Source: Hymenolepis diminuta (Eukaryota; Platyhelminthes; Cestoda; Cyclophyllidea; Hymenolepididae). From it: a DNA stretch of 64,000 bases. A program made the translations under genes and the position numbers. The stretch covers positions 1,431,000 through 1,494,999 of the forward strand of contig CAADRB010000016.1 of the NCBI GenBank assembly GCA_900708905.1, given 5' to 3'. How positions within the stretch are numbered: position 1 is the first letter of the stretch; every line of letters begins with the position of its first letter. Under the pieces are notes generated by a model. The model ran no database searches. It was not told the DNA's origin and saw nothing but the letters and a program-made list of their open reading frames with translations. Of the stretch, positions 36,780 through 47,998 are shown one piece after another.

Positions 36780-39323
36780 CTTATCACTTAGTTAGTGGAG
36801 CAAAAAATATTTCCCAGTATTTGCCTTAATGCGTGATATAAACGAGACATTATGTTGGCGTATCTTATTGGCAACGCAAGACAGAATGAAAGGACGTAAA
36901 GGTCTATAAGAATAAGAGATACAGGAAGATGGAATGAAAAATATTGTCGAATATGAAAGTGAGAGGAAGCAACTACTTTGTCGCGATGCCAGATTCCATT
37001 CCCGGCAGATTGTGATTGTCGTTGGTTGTATTCCGAGCTCTCATTGGTTGGCTATCAGCTCAGATTAGCCTGCGTGCTTCAGAGCGCTTACGTTTTTTGG
37101 ATGACGGAGTTGTTAGCTCAGCTTACTTCCAATGTCTCAGTAGTTAGATATTCAGTAATTGTGCCAGCTTTATCTTCGCCAATACACTGACAAGATCATT
37201 TCCGTTTTAAGCGAATGTGCCATGACGATTTTCTCTATAACTGTACACTTGTAACACTTCTTATGGCCGTTGACCGTGAAACGTTTAATAATTAGATTCC
37301 CGAGTGGATCTGCATGAGCTGACGTGAATGAGTATTAATAGAAAAATTTTATCCAAAACTTTGCCTTTTCTCTAGTTGGAAGATTTTATAAAAGTGAGAA
37401 GGAAAGTTTAAAAATGCACTTTTGCATATTTTAATTTAACAGCAAGAAAGTTTTCATTGTTGTTAGATGATAAATCTCTCTGCGTAGCGGATATGTAAGA
37501 GTTAGCAAACTCGTTGAGCTAAAAAATATAGATTTGGCCAGATTATCTGTTTCTATGGCTTAATAAAAAATATTTGGTTCATCTGACCAGAATAAAATTT
37601 TCAGTTTATAGATGTATCCTAACTTGAGTTGAGAAGGGATTATTATTTTCAACATGAAGAGAGGAGAAAGTGCAATGAGAAAACTTATCAGTGGAATAAT
37701 GAAGAACTCTAGCTATTAATGTTACCCCTTTTCCTTAGGATTTTTCTGACAGAAAATTTGAAATTTTTTGAGATTATTTTAGAATTCTACTTGTTAAAAA
37801 CTGCATTGAATATCATCATTAGAGAGCTGTATTTATTGGTGTGTCGAAAAATTTTGACACTTATAAACCAGCTCTCTTCGTTTAAAAGCCGATTAATTTT
37901 TAAGTTTGGAATCACCTAAATTTAGTTGATTAGGTGGTGGCGTCACTTCACTTTCGCAGCCAGAGTAATGATTTGAGCTAGTTGATCGATTTCCACAAAT
38001 TCAATCTTTGTTTAAGAAGAAAGGTAAATTTTCCAGATATCAATTATTCTATTCAACACACTTTGTTTTTTATATCTTCAATTACTGATTCTGTAATGAA
38101 CTGATTTTTTTACGTTTATATGTAAGAGACCCAGGAAGGAATTACCTGAGTTTAGAAGTAATTTGCCCTTGGTAAATTTTAGTTTAGCCTGTTAGTACTT
38201 GTAACTAGTATAGTTACTTGGGGAAGCTAACCGTCGGATATCAAGAGTTCTATCACTTTCCATTTTTTACTACTGTCTTTACAAAATTTACTGTTCAAAT
38301 GGGCTTGCTATCCCATTAGAAAACTTTATTTTAAACATGGTTACCGTCACACGTCTTCGCCTATTTAACTATTAATCACATTTTACATTATACTTTTCGG
38401 TTCTAAACAGGAAATAATTTTGTTCATTCGTCTAGAGTTCTTCTACAAGGCTCTAGATATTCAATTTATAGAAACATTCTTGTTTTGGTATGTATGTATC
38501 TATAAAATACATTTATAAATAAGTTTCCACAATTTTTTAATAATAACGTTTTATTGAGAAAAATATATCTGAATACATGGCTAAGTTGCCATTTAAAATG
38601 TCAAAATTGGCTTTTAGTATATGTAATATTTCCTTTAAGTGTTAACAGCACATGCTAACCATACTCTATATGTGAATATACACAAGTTATTTACACAACT
38701 GATTTTTCGTTAATCGTGTGCAAGCAGTTTTGTTTAACACCTATGAATTTGTATAAATAAGATAATTCCCATCCAAAACACTTTTTTCTTCTTTCAAAAT
38801 AGAAGATATTTGCACAGCTCTTTCGAATATGTATCTTGTTTGTAAATATTATCCAATATTTACAATATTGATTTTAAGCTGAACCTAATAGAGAGTATTT
38901 TAATTGACACTAATTGGGTGAATTTGTTAGGTATTTGGGGGAAATTATGTACCATTGTATCATTGATGAAAGATCCCAATCACTAAAGGTGTAGCGAAAT
39001 GGACGCAAGAGTAAGGATATGTTTTTTAATGAATTAACTTGATTAAGACTAAAAGGGCTTCATCGGATTTTACTTCAAAAATATATTTTGTGTATTTATA
39101 AATTAGTTTCCTTATATATTGTGATCCGAAATTAATTAACTTTGGAAAAAACGTTGGGATTATCTCTAGGTCAAATTGTGTGCAACACTGCTGCCTCTAC
39201 TTTGCGAAAAAAATTTTACGGGTGGTTGTAAGTTCATATTTCCGGTTTTAATAAATTAAGGATATTTTTACATCGATCAGCTAAAGTTGATAAAATTATA
39301 TTTTATCCTGCAAGGGTCCCCAA
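36780..39323. other. Unassigned AT-rich DNA before NKIRAS
   Basis: No supported gene or repeat. Short open frames at 36978-37190 and 37719-37919 (plus) have no domain. The part just before 39315 should carry the promoter or trans-splice acceptor of the NKIRAS-like gene. Confidence 0.45.
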
Positions 39324-40050
39324 ATGGTTCGAGTAACCAAAATTCTATTATGCGGTTCATCCGGAGTGGGGAAAACCAGTCTTGTGTATTCCCTTGATGC
39401 ACTTTCAAAGAATTTACCAGATCTCCATAAATATGTACACGACTTTATATTCAATCAAATAATATTTCGATGTCTAGTTGCCAACTTATGAGGATACCTA
39501 CAATTTTTACATATCCATCGACAAAAACAATCAAGAAAAAGTGCGTATTTATGAAATCGGGGGTCAGAATTCTTCAGTTGGTCGTCATTTTGTAAATTCG
39601 GCTGATGCAGTGATCCTGGTTTACGATCTCACCGATTTTGAGTCCTTTGCGACACTTCAAAACTTAAAGGCTGATGTAGGTAACGTACACTTATGTCATT
39701 ATCATTTGACTGAGGTTAGCTTTAAATTCTTTTATTCCAGATAGATTCCATGAAAGATAGACGAGAGATACCTACGGTGATTATTGGTAATAAAAGTGAT
39801 CAACCAAGGAATAACAAATTTGAAACATTTTTGCCAAGTGTTTGGTCACAAAGAGAGAAAAGTGAGGACCCAGACTGTTGATTAAAATTTCTTTTCTTTA
39901 CCCGTTCAATTGTTTTTTCTTTCAGTTGCGTATTATGAAATGAACACAATAGATAAAAGGATTTTCTCTCAAGTTCTTTCTGAACTGGTTTTGAGAGTTA
40001 TTCAACCTCAAAGTAAATCTTTCGCATTTGGCAAGCGGGAAACTCGGTGA
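39324..40050 (+). CDS. NKIRAS: kappaB-Ras-like small GTPase
   Basis: Human NKIRAS1/2 are atypical Ras proteins that restrain NF-kB and Ral signalling. Exons are 39324-39434, 39478-39675, 39741-39861 and 39926-40050, in phases 0, 0, 1, with introns of 43, 65 and 64 nt and 184 aa (human 191-192). The P-loop GSSGVGKT is at residues 11-18, with Ser where Ras has Gly12, a kappaB-Ras trait. The effector-like loop 'PTYEDTYNFYI' is at 39-49. Switch II reads EIGGQ (63-67) in place of DTAGQ, and NKSD is at 120-123. The C-terminus 'QPQSKSFAF' matches the family tail and has no CaaX box. An AG acceptor at 39313-39314 lies nine bases before the ATG. Confidence 0.9.
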
Positions 40051-40325
40051 ACGGTTTTTCATTTTTGTCCCACTTACCTTCCTTCCATTTCTAATTTATA
40101 TCTTATTTTGGACAGTTTTGACTTTCTTATTTTTACGGAGGTTATTTTCTCCGTTATTAACACATGTTAAATACGGAATGAGTAAAGTACTGTTTCAATT
40201 TGCTTCGGACTTTATTTGAAGTGGTTGCATGGGCTTAGTGAATATTTTTGACAGTAAATAATTCAAGCTTTGTAGGGTTGATAGTTAGTTTAATTGAAGG
40301 GAATGATTCAATTATGATAGATATT

Positions 40326-40335
40326 CTTCCTTTAG
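40326..40335 (+). promoter_or_regulatory. Splice acceptor opening the GNB1L frame, candidate trans-splice site
   Basis: CTTCCTTTAG ends at 40335, and the GNB1L reading frame is open in phase 0 from 40336 but closed upstream by the TAG of the acceptor itself. No in-frame ATG occurs before 40656. Spliced leaders of several flatworms end in AUG, which joined here would supply the start. A conventional cis intron from a very short upstream exon is the alternative. Confidence 0.45.
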
Positions 40336-41525
40336 CTACCATCGAATTCCATCCATTTATTGAGAACACAGGGGTCTGGGTCACTGAAGCCAGCAATATC
40401 CTCTGCTTATTCACATCAGAATGGTCTTCTCCTTGCCGGTCATGCTGACGGTTTTATTAGTGTCAGCGATTTCTCCCAAAGACGTCAGATTTCCTCCTGG
40501 CTGGCGCATTCGGATTCTCAGGTATGCTACTATTCGTACTTAAGTAGTTAATCCTGTAGGTAATCGGGTTAGCCGTTTCCAAATGGCCTGCTACCCGCTC
40601 TCAAGAGGAATGTATCATTTCCCAAGGCCGTGACGGAAAGATTCGCTTCTGGGAGATGGGTTGTCACAATTCTTCTCAGATTAAACCTATTGAGGAGTTG
40701 GATTGTTGTTCCTATACCCTATGTCCATTTCACATTTGGCCAGCCGATAATTCTGAACATTTTCTAGTCTATGTGAATATAGACGATACAGACGCTTCTG
40801 CTGTCAATTTGGAAGTAATCAGATCGTTAGATAATCTAATCGTAAGTTCCGTGGATGCTAGTCGGATATCAAAGTTTGGAATGTGTATGGCTCTTCGTGG
40901 GATAGCTGGAACTGAGCGATTCCTATGTGGATTTGAAGTTGGATGTGTCGTCTTGTTCGATAAGGGTCTTCCAGTTGCCAGTATTTCTCCTCTCTCCTCA
41001 ACGGACACTAGACCAATCACGTGCCTCGATGTCTTCGTTGTTGAATCATCTTCAATGGTGCTAATAGCGGTTGGAAAGGCTGCATTTGCTGGTGATCAAG
41101 AACCACTTCCGGATTTCGAGGTACTGAAACTATCTTCAGAAGATCCGTCTAAAATTTCTTTAGAACGATGCGCCAAACCTAGATGTGGTGACAAATCTTC
41201 CGACGGAGTTAGTTCACTAGCCTGGAGAAGTGATGGTCAAATCCTAGCTGCTGGCCTTTGGAACGGTGATATTCGAATCTTCGCGGTGACAAGTCAAGGT
41301 CGATCTCGATATCTTGGAAGTCTTAGAAGTCCTGGGGCGGTTGTTGGAGGAGGTACTTTAATGGGTGACTGGGCATCGATTTCAGGAGCAGCTCCGGGGA
41401 ATCAAGATCAGTCTCTCTCAGTTCGTGGATGTCTGTTTTTGCCTGATAAATGGCTTGTCACAACCGCTCCCGCATCTGCGATGGGTCTCGGGGCTTTAAA
41501 TGTTTGGGATGTGTATAGAGATTAA
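40336..41525 (+). CDS. GNB1L: GNB1L/Asa1-like WD-repeat protein
   Basis: Human GNB1L is a WD40 propeller protein related to yeast Asa1 and linked to the TTT/R2TP maturation of PIKK kinases. Exons are 40336-40521 and 40560-41525, joined in phase 0 over a 38-nt intron, giving 383 codons without the initiator. 'NGLLLAGHADGFISVSDFSQ' is the first blade, 'CIISQGRDGKIRFWEMG' the second. 'KFGMCMALR' followed by 'ERFLCGFEVGCVVLFDKGLP' matches the diagnostic mid-section of GNB1L, and 'VSSLAWRSDGQILAAGLWNG' plus 'DIRIFAV' the penultimate blade. The last blade ends 'GALNVWDVYRD'. It is longer than human (327 aa) because of inserts around 41040-41210 and 41330-41410. It starts 285 nt after NKIRAS on the same strand. 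The start codon is not found in the exon. Confidence 0.88.
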
Positions 41526-41586
41526 GTCACTATTTTCTTATAATATGTTCCTTATTGAAAATACTGTATTTGGTTTTTATAACGCT

Positions 41587-42201
41587 TTGTCACCCATTTA
41601 TAAAGCTACAACTACTCAGACTCTAGGAGAAGAGAGAAGGAAGGGTCGTAACTTAGGCCATAATTTTTATTATGGAAATAAATTTACTTATATTGGTATG
41701 AATTTATGGTAAATTATTAGCTGCCTGGTTAACCAATAATTGCGGCGACAATTACTTCTGTGGTGGTATTGCGTATCTATATGCAGGCGAAGAAATACAG
41801 TAATCAATGATCCGGTGCGCGAGGGATGAATCTTATGAGTTTCGCCGGCAGAGAAGAATATTTGATTTAGCTTCATAACACAATTAAGGAATCTTTTAAA
41901 TACGAGGACTGTAAGAAGCCAGTTGGGGCAATAACTAAAAGTCATTTGAGGCATAAATTCTTTTCTATTCCGCGAGTGAGAATACTCCGACGACAAAATT
42001 TGTGAAAAGATAGACAACATTGGAAGTAGCAATAGACCCCAGAAGAAATTGAGCAATAATGAAAATCTCCTTATCTCGTACAAGGAGAGTTGTGCGTGCA
42101 GAGGCGACTAGTCCGATTAATGTTACTGGATGATTGATATATACCAAGGTTATTCCATTGATACGTTTAATAAAGGGATATTTTATGAGATGCGGTCTCA
42201 T
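41587..42201 (-). pseudogene. Decayed rhodopsin-like (class A) receptor copy (paralogue B)
   Basis: On the minus strand, TM1-TM2-like sequence at 42201-41965 contains 'LLVRDKEIFIIAQFLLGSIA', parallel to paralogue C 'ILTRDKEISISTRFLLASVA'. This is the classic loop between TM1 and TM2 of class A receptors. A TM3-TM4-like part continues in another frame ('KEFMPQMTFSYCPNW', about 41960-41800), parallel to 'NEFILQMTFNRYR' of copy C. Stops and frameshifts interrupt it. It overlaps the 3' flank of GNB1L tail to tail. Confidence 0.7.
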
Positions 42202-43086
42202 ATTTATGCATGATCCCTTTTTGGTATACCGGTATTATTGAGTGTAAGTGTATTTACGCATTTTCTTTGTGAAACAAAACCAGATTTGCAGACTTTTGGT
42301 TTGCTCTATGTAGTATTTTGGCTGATTTATGAGGAAAAAACTGTTAATTGCCTGAATTAAAGCTCGAAAAAAGTGTTTCAGAGCATTGAAAATGGCCTCT
42401 TTATCTGATTATTATCTAAATTTCCATCTCAATGAGACGACCATTTCAAAAGAATGATACTCAAATAGTAATGATATAACGTCTCAAGAGAGATGAGTCG
42501 GCCCACGCTGTTGAAATTGATTGCTTCTCAAAGTTATTCTTTAGGCGACTTATTAATTTAAAAAATAGTTTTGATGCGGAGTTATTTTTACGTTTTATGC
42601 CTGCTTTAACCGAGTGCAATCATCACACTTTACCACTTACATGGCCAAATCGCAGTTGCAGAGTATCGAAAATCGATTTCTTTCGCATTTGTCGTGGTGA
42701 CTCAGCTTTTCACATGCAAAATCCCGCACACAGCGATTTTAATATTCATGATCTCACGCTCTTTTCATCTTCCTTCACTTTGTTCTTCATCTCGTTTGTT
42801 GTTAAAGTTCTTTCGCTCTCTAGTGAACTTCATTTTCTTCCTCTCATGAATTTCAATTGTTGTTGTACAATGGAATTTGATGTACTCGCAATTCTTGGAA
42901 TTATGGTTTGAAAACTGGTAAATTGTTGTTAGTGATGGCTTTAGCCACTTGGTGTTGCTCCAAAAAAGAGATGAGATGCTTTAATATCTATTAATTTTAA
43001 GGGGTATCAAAGTGGAGAAAGGGGGAGCGGTTTTAAGGATTTCTGTTTCCTCTGTTACGAGAAAATGCAAGGGTATTAAGTTGTAT
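42202..43086. other. Unassigned DNA between receptor pseudogene B and the mariner
   Basis: No supported gene. The plus-strand open frame 42597-42911 (ATG start, 104 codons) lacks a domain and splice context. Confidence 0.4.
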
Positions 43087-43109
43087 TGAAATAACACATG
43101 GGCTGAAAA
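43087..43109 (+). repeat. Extra copy of the mariner end with its flank (23 nt)
   Basis: The 23 bases starting at 43087 are identical to 43320-43342, which spans the insertion flank (TGAAA), the TA target and the first 16 bases of the downstream mariner end. The copies are 233 bp apart in the same orientation. The match includes host flank, so it is more than a stray element end. Confidence 0.8.
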
Positions 43110-43388
43110 TAACAATGGAACATGGATTTTTATTGACTGTCCTCTAATAGCATACTGAAGATACAAATCCATCATTACGTGGCAGTTTGAACAAATAAGA
43201 TATGGATGAACATTCTGATATGGGTTTGGATATACGTCAGGGCTTAATATATCCCTACCGGGAGACTAAAGTATAAATTTCAAGCCCAAGCTTCGACATT
43301 CAAAACTCTTCATCATTTATGAAATAACACATGGGCTGAAAAGTCCCGGGCCTAACAAAGAAAACAGTTTTTTGGTTCAAAATTAGCT

Positions 43389-44514
43389 TTATTCATCAAC
43401 GTAATCTCCATCAAGAGCAACGCAATCATTCCAGCACCGCTCTAACATTTCAATACCACTTTTTTAGAACGATTTACCTTTTGCCTCAAAATAGGCCTCA
43501 GTTTCAGCGATAACCTCTTCATTTGTGCGAAATTTCTTACCGGCGAGCATTTTTTCAGGTCTGCAAACAGCCAGTAGTCGCTGGGAGCCAAATCTGGCGA
43601 ATGCGGTGGATGTGGGAGCATGTTCAATCCATGTAGTTTTGCCATTGTTTTGATTGACTTGTGACACGGTGCGTTGTCTTGAAGAAACAAAATTTTTTTC
43701 TTTGCCATATGCGGTCGTTTCTNNNNNNNNNNNNNNNNNNNNNNNNNNNNNNNNNNNNNNNNNNNNNNNNNNNNNNNNNNNNNNNNNNNNNNNNNNNNNN
43801 NNNNNNNNNNNNNNNNNNNNNNNNNNNNNNNNNNNNNNNNNNNNNNNNNNNNNNNNNNNNNNNNNNNNNNNNNNNNNNNNNNNNNNNNNNNNNNNNNNNN
43901 NNNNNNNNNNNNNNNNNNNNNNNNNNNNNNNNNNNNNNNNNNNNNNNNNNNNNNNNNNNNNNNNNNNNNNNNNNNNNNNNNNNNNNNNNNNNNNNNNNNN
44001 NNNNNNNNNNNNNNNNNNNNNNNNNNNNNNNNNNNNNNNNNNNNNNNNNNNNNNNNNNNNNNNNNNNNNNNNNNNNNNNNNNNNNNNNNNNNNNNCACAA
44101 TCATCAACACTTTCTCGTTTTTGGTGAGTGAGCAGTGAGCAAACGCGGCACCCACTTTGAACAGAGCTTTCTCATAGTCAAATGCATAGTCATGCAATAT
44201 AAAGCCAACACCTGCTTCTCATATCTTTGCGATGCCAGCTAACTCACGCAACTTCACTTTTCCATCATTCAAAACGATCCTGTGGATTTTTTTTTTATGT
44301 TTTCTGGTGTTACCGCCTCATTTGGACGTCCACTGCGTTCTGCATCATCAGTGTATCTACGACCACGTTTGAAGTCAGCAAACCAACGTTTTATTGTTAT
44401 TTCTGATGGAGCGGAGTCTCCATAACACTTTTCAAGCCACTGCTTCGCTTGAACGGTATTTTTTCCCATCAAGAAGCAGTGTAAAATTGAAACACGAAAT
44501 TGTTTTTGATGCAT
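43389..44514 (-). pseudogene. Broken mariner transposase, centre missing in gap
   Basis: The N-terminus from the ATG at 44512-44514 has the mariner helix-turn-helix region ('FRVSILHCFLMGKNTVQAKQ', 'IKRWFADFKRG', 'DAERSGRPNEAV'). A run of A's near 44282-44297 causes a frameshift, after which 'LNDGKVKLRELAG' reads on in another frame, followed by stops. After the gap, 'LFLQDNAPCHKS' and 'HPPHSPDLAPSDYWLF' show two of the three catalytic Asp positions (the DD34D-type SPDLAPSDYWLF end). A stop interrupts the C-terminus before 'KSGIEMLERCW' and the final 'GDYVDE' at 43389. The lesions on both sides of the gap mean it was dead regardless of the missing part. Confidence 0.88.
43723..44095. other. 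Assembly gap (run of N)
   Basis: 373 unresolved bases inside the mariner transposase. Open frames that span it are artefacts of reading N as an open codon. Confidence 1.
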
Positions 44515-44694
44515 TGTTTTGAAAATAACAAAAGTAGCGTCACTTTAGCGCAATAACTCACAAACTAATGAATAGAATATCATGGAATTTTAAAAGCTGT
44601 CTTTTGAAGCTTTGTGTTAACTGAAAAAAAGGTGACTGCAATAAGACCAGCGCCATCTATGTGTTAGGCTCAGAACTTTTCAGCCCATGTGTTA

Positions 44695-45589
44695 TAATAT
44701 AATGGTAAATGTAATTTTAACGTGCTCAAGATTGAGAAAATCGAATCACCATTAGACAAAGAGAAAACTATTAAATCCAATTGTCCTCCCCTAAATCAAG
44801 ATATTTATTTTAATCGCTATCCGATGGACCAGACAGTAATTTTTGTTAAAAATGAATCACCACTGCTACTCAAAGTCTTGAAACGAATCGTTTGATTTCT
44901 TATTAATTTTGTTATTGGTTTTTCTCCATCTTAAATTGTAATTTTCTAATGCCAATTGTTATACTAGCATAACGTGATCCACTTTTGTCATGAAGTACCG
45001 CTTGTTTGAAGACGTTTATCGGTTTATATGTGAAAGTGCAACCGAGCGTGGCCCTCCGTCTCTTTTGCTCGCCCAGTATCAATAAATATCCACTTCCAAA
45101 TACCCTTTGTCATCTCTTTTTATCAGTAATTCATGCCATCAGCAGAAGTCCACTCATGCTTCCCTCTTTGACTTATTTCTGGTTTGAGGCTAACTGTTAC
45201 CAGTCTCCGCTCGATTCTGTTCAAGGCCCAATGACTTACAGATTGATTTGAGGGACTGGTCATGCAATTTCGATTTCTTTTGTCCCTTTTCATGCATATA
45301 ATATGTACTTGAAGAAAAAAGGACAAACAAAAGAACAGGTTTGTTTTCGTAGCTAATAATAAATAGTGAATTTTTTCGTCATTGTCAAATGAGAGTAATC
45401 CAAGTAATATTACTAGATATCGTTTCAAGTTGATTCAAAATTAGAAATGGCAAATTAGGAATAATAAACTCTTATATAGTTGAAATCATTAGTTAATATT
45501 TGGTTTATGGGCTTAGTGTCATTTTAGTAGACCACTTTGGCCATTTCGGTTAATGTATATCGACAAGTATTCTTTTAAAGTGGTTGGTT
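44695..45589. other. Unassigned DNA between the mariner and receptor pseudogene C
   Basis: No supported feature. Open frames on both strands at about 45006-45428 overlap each other and show no domain. Confidence 0.4.
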
Positions 45590-46348
45590 AGACAGATATG
45601 GATAATGAAATTGATGATCGAATTAACAAAAGAACAAAATGTTGTAATTCCATGAAGATTAAAGTGCCACAAAACCATGAAGCGTCTGTTTGTTGAAAAA
45701 AAATCGCACAGAGAACAGTTAAGTGAGATGGAACACCCAATATAGAAATAACCCCGAAGCGAGTCGGAGATAATTTAATAATCTTCGTAACATTCTTCGA
45801 TCTTTTCAGGATAGTTTGGAAAGGCATAACTTGAATCCCCTCCGATTGTACCTGAGCACAAAATTTGTGACAAGTCGCTGAGATTATATGAACTGATAAA
45901 AGATTCATGAGGTTCTGTATTTTCTCGGTGTACGTATAACTTTACTATCTTCAAATCCATTTAGAGAAACAAGGTAAACAAACTTGGGTACTTGAGAAAT
46001 TATCACGATTATATGAGCACGAGAATAACTCCATCGAAAGTGAAATTTTGTAGGTTCATAGAAGAAGAGAAATCTTCCTAATGCCAACATTACGAGGATC
46101 AAATTTCTCAGGAATTCTAATATTCTATAGCGATTGAACGTCATTTGCAGAATAAACTCGTTTTTAATTCTGCAAGGGTGCAAACGCCAGTGATAAGCGA
46201 CAATAGATATAGCAACACTTGCGAGAAGGAATCGAGTAGAGATGGAAATTTCTTTATCTCGAGTAAGAATTAGAAGTGCAAGAATTGAGGTGAAGAGGTT
46301 AAGAAATACACCGGATAGGTGATGGCAACTAACATGTTTCTTATCCAT
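45590..46348 (-). pseudogene. Decayed rhodopsin-like (class A) receptor copy (paralogue C)
   Basis: Best preserved of the three copies. Reading down the minus strand, 46348-45905 gives TM1-TM2 'ALLILTRDKEISISTRFLLA' with 'SVAISIVAYHW', a TM3-like segment ending 'MLALGRFLFFYEP' (the DRY position reads Gly-Arg-Phe) and TM4-like 'AHIIVIISQVPKFVYL'. In other frames 45780-45590 gives TM6-like 'GVISILGVPSHLTVLCAIFF' and TM7-like 'ELQHFVLLLIRSSISLSISV', whose end resembles a degraded NPxxY region. The Asp/Asn and Pro hallmarks are lost and frames shift, so it is not functional. It probably belongs to a lineage-restricted flatworm receptor family; that is inference. Confidence 0.72.
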
Positions 46349-47732
46349 TTGATCGACAGAGAGGTAGCCTATGAGATGGGTTTCTATGTTATCTATTCAA
46401 ATCATTTTAGAAAAATAAAATGTTAGTGTACCTTGAGTATATATTATTGAAATTATATTTGCCCGAGCAGATTTGTGAGCCTTTTTGTTTGCCTGAGGAA
46501 ACGTTGCTGTTCGTTTTACACTCTTCAGAATGTCCACTACATATGGCATCTGAATTCGTTCCTCAAGTTTGTTGATGAGTATTGGTGATAGAAAGTAATT
46601 AATCTTAGTGCTAACTACCCTCTGAATTTTGGTAAGGACTAAGCCTGTTCTTATATATTTATTACATTGTGTAAGTGGAAATTGTTCAGTAATACTGAAT
46701 ATCAGGTCCGTGAACTAATGCGACAACCAGCGCACTATCATTAATAAAATCTCCCCATTTCCAAATATTCCCGATTTTTATTGTTCTTGATAAAGATCCA
46801 TGATAGGGTTATCGGAAATTAGTGATCATAAAACACTTAGTGGAAGCTTAAGAAGATCAGGTTAGAGATCCCTGCACTATCGGACAGCAATGCATTTATG
46901 ACGCTTATGTCAGATGTATACGGGGCTACGATCCGTAAAGTGATAAGCTCGGCCATACAGTCAATATTCTAATCGATGATTGATGTATCTGTTATAACCT
47001 AATTAGCCTCGAAAATAGCTATAAATTCCAGATCTCGACATTAACACGTAATACCTTAAAAGTAGGCTTTACTCTAGAAGTACGCAAGGCAAAGAACATG
47101 ACATTTATCACACTTTAAGAAATATGCAAATTTCATGAATAATTAACAATAAATTGTTAATTCAGTTAGTGGCTGATGGTATTATGATTTAAGAAATGGA
47201 ACAAATGTATCCCTCTGTAGTCTTTCAACATGACAATTAAATTACCCAAGCATGAAACATGAGGTTATAAACCCCTGATTACAAGTGATTAGGACTTACT
47301 TTAAAATATGGTTCTACTTATTGGCATTTGAGTAGAAATAAATTATGATACTGTTGGCTTCCAGCGATTTATTCACTTCATGATACGATATGGATACGAT
47401 TACTTATCAATAGAAAATTTAAATATATTGCCTCAGTGGAATTTTATATGGCATAAGCCCGGAAATCAAAATTTTCGGTTTTCAGTCCGTGCAAATGTGT
47501 AAAAAGTAGGAAGTTTCCGTTATATCCTTCTTTATTTCATACTCTTTGTAGAAAATTGAGTTAAAGGGGGAGTCCAACCAAATTTTCTCTTAAAAAATCA
47601 GAAATCCTAGGAAATGGGCTCCATTCTTTATCATCATTGATACATACATCCACTTATTCAAAAAATTGCAACTACTCGAGCTGAATGAAATGGAGTAGTT
47701 AAGTTACAAGGAATGTGAGAATTTCCCCTTAG
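46349..47732. other. Unassigned DNA, possibly including earlier exons of the gene ending at 47998
   Basis: No exon could be recognised. A GC-richer patch at 46.86-46.98 kb may be an old repeat. If the terminal exon at 47733-47998 is real, its 5' part should lie here or be trans-spliced. Confidence 0.4.
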
Positions 47733-47998
47733 CTCGAAGAGCAATTGGCTCCACTTTGTTGATTTGTATAATACTGCTAGTATATTGTCTGTTAGCAGCA
47801 AAAATGTATCTTGAATGGCACAACCAAGCATCCAAAGAAATCAAAGACGTGCAAATGTATTCACAACAAGAATCCAAAAAACAAATGAAGTTTTATTCTT
47901 TGCTTAGACGTGATGCCCTTTCCCAGGCCAAGATTGAACAATTTTGCTATTTTCTTCGTTCGATTGTCTTTTCGCCTCGAAAATTTCTATTTAATTGA
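47733..47998 (+). CDS. Terminal exon of an unknown single-pass membrane protein
   Basis: I do not recognise the family. After an acceptor CCCCTTAG at 47732 the frame encodes a membrane segment 'LLICIILLVYCLLAAKMYLE' followed by a charged, probably helical region ('EIKDVQMYSQQESKKQMKF') and a stop at 47996-47998. A candidate polyadenylation signal AATAAA begins at 48000, right after the stop, as expected of compact flatworm 3' ends. The exon starts in phase 1, so an upstream exon is needed; alternatively translation starts at the internal Met at 47801. Real terminal exon more likely than not, function unknown. Confidence 0.4.

Larger units (their letters stand above)
43327..44692 (-). mobile_element. 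Decayed mariner element containing the assembly gap
   Basis: The left end begins 'acacatgggctgaaaagt' at 43327 and the right end is its reverse complement, ending 44692; TA flanks both (43325-43326, 44693-44694). The size, 1366 bp counting the gap as written, fits mariner, so the gap length is probably about right. The transposase reads on the minus strand. Its ends differ from those of the element at 20.4 kb, so it is a different mariner family. Confidence 0.92.

Noticed and set aside
39324..39744. Read-through of NKIRAS introns as coding
   Set aside because: Clear GT...AG borders and restored alignment to kappaB-Ras after removal of 43, 65 and 64 nt.
43442..44197. 251-codon open frame across the gap
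   Set aside because: Most of it is N. The readable ends are transposase, and the frame continuity is an artefact.
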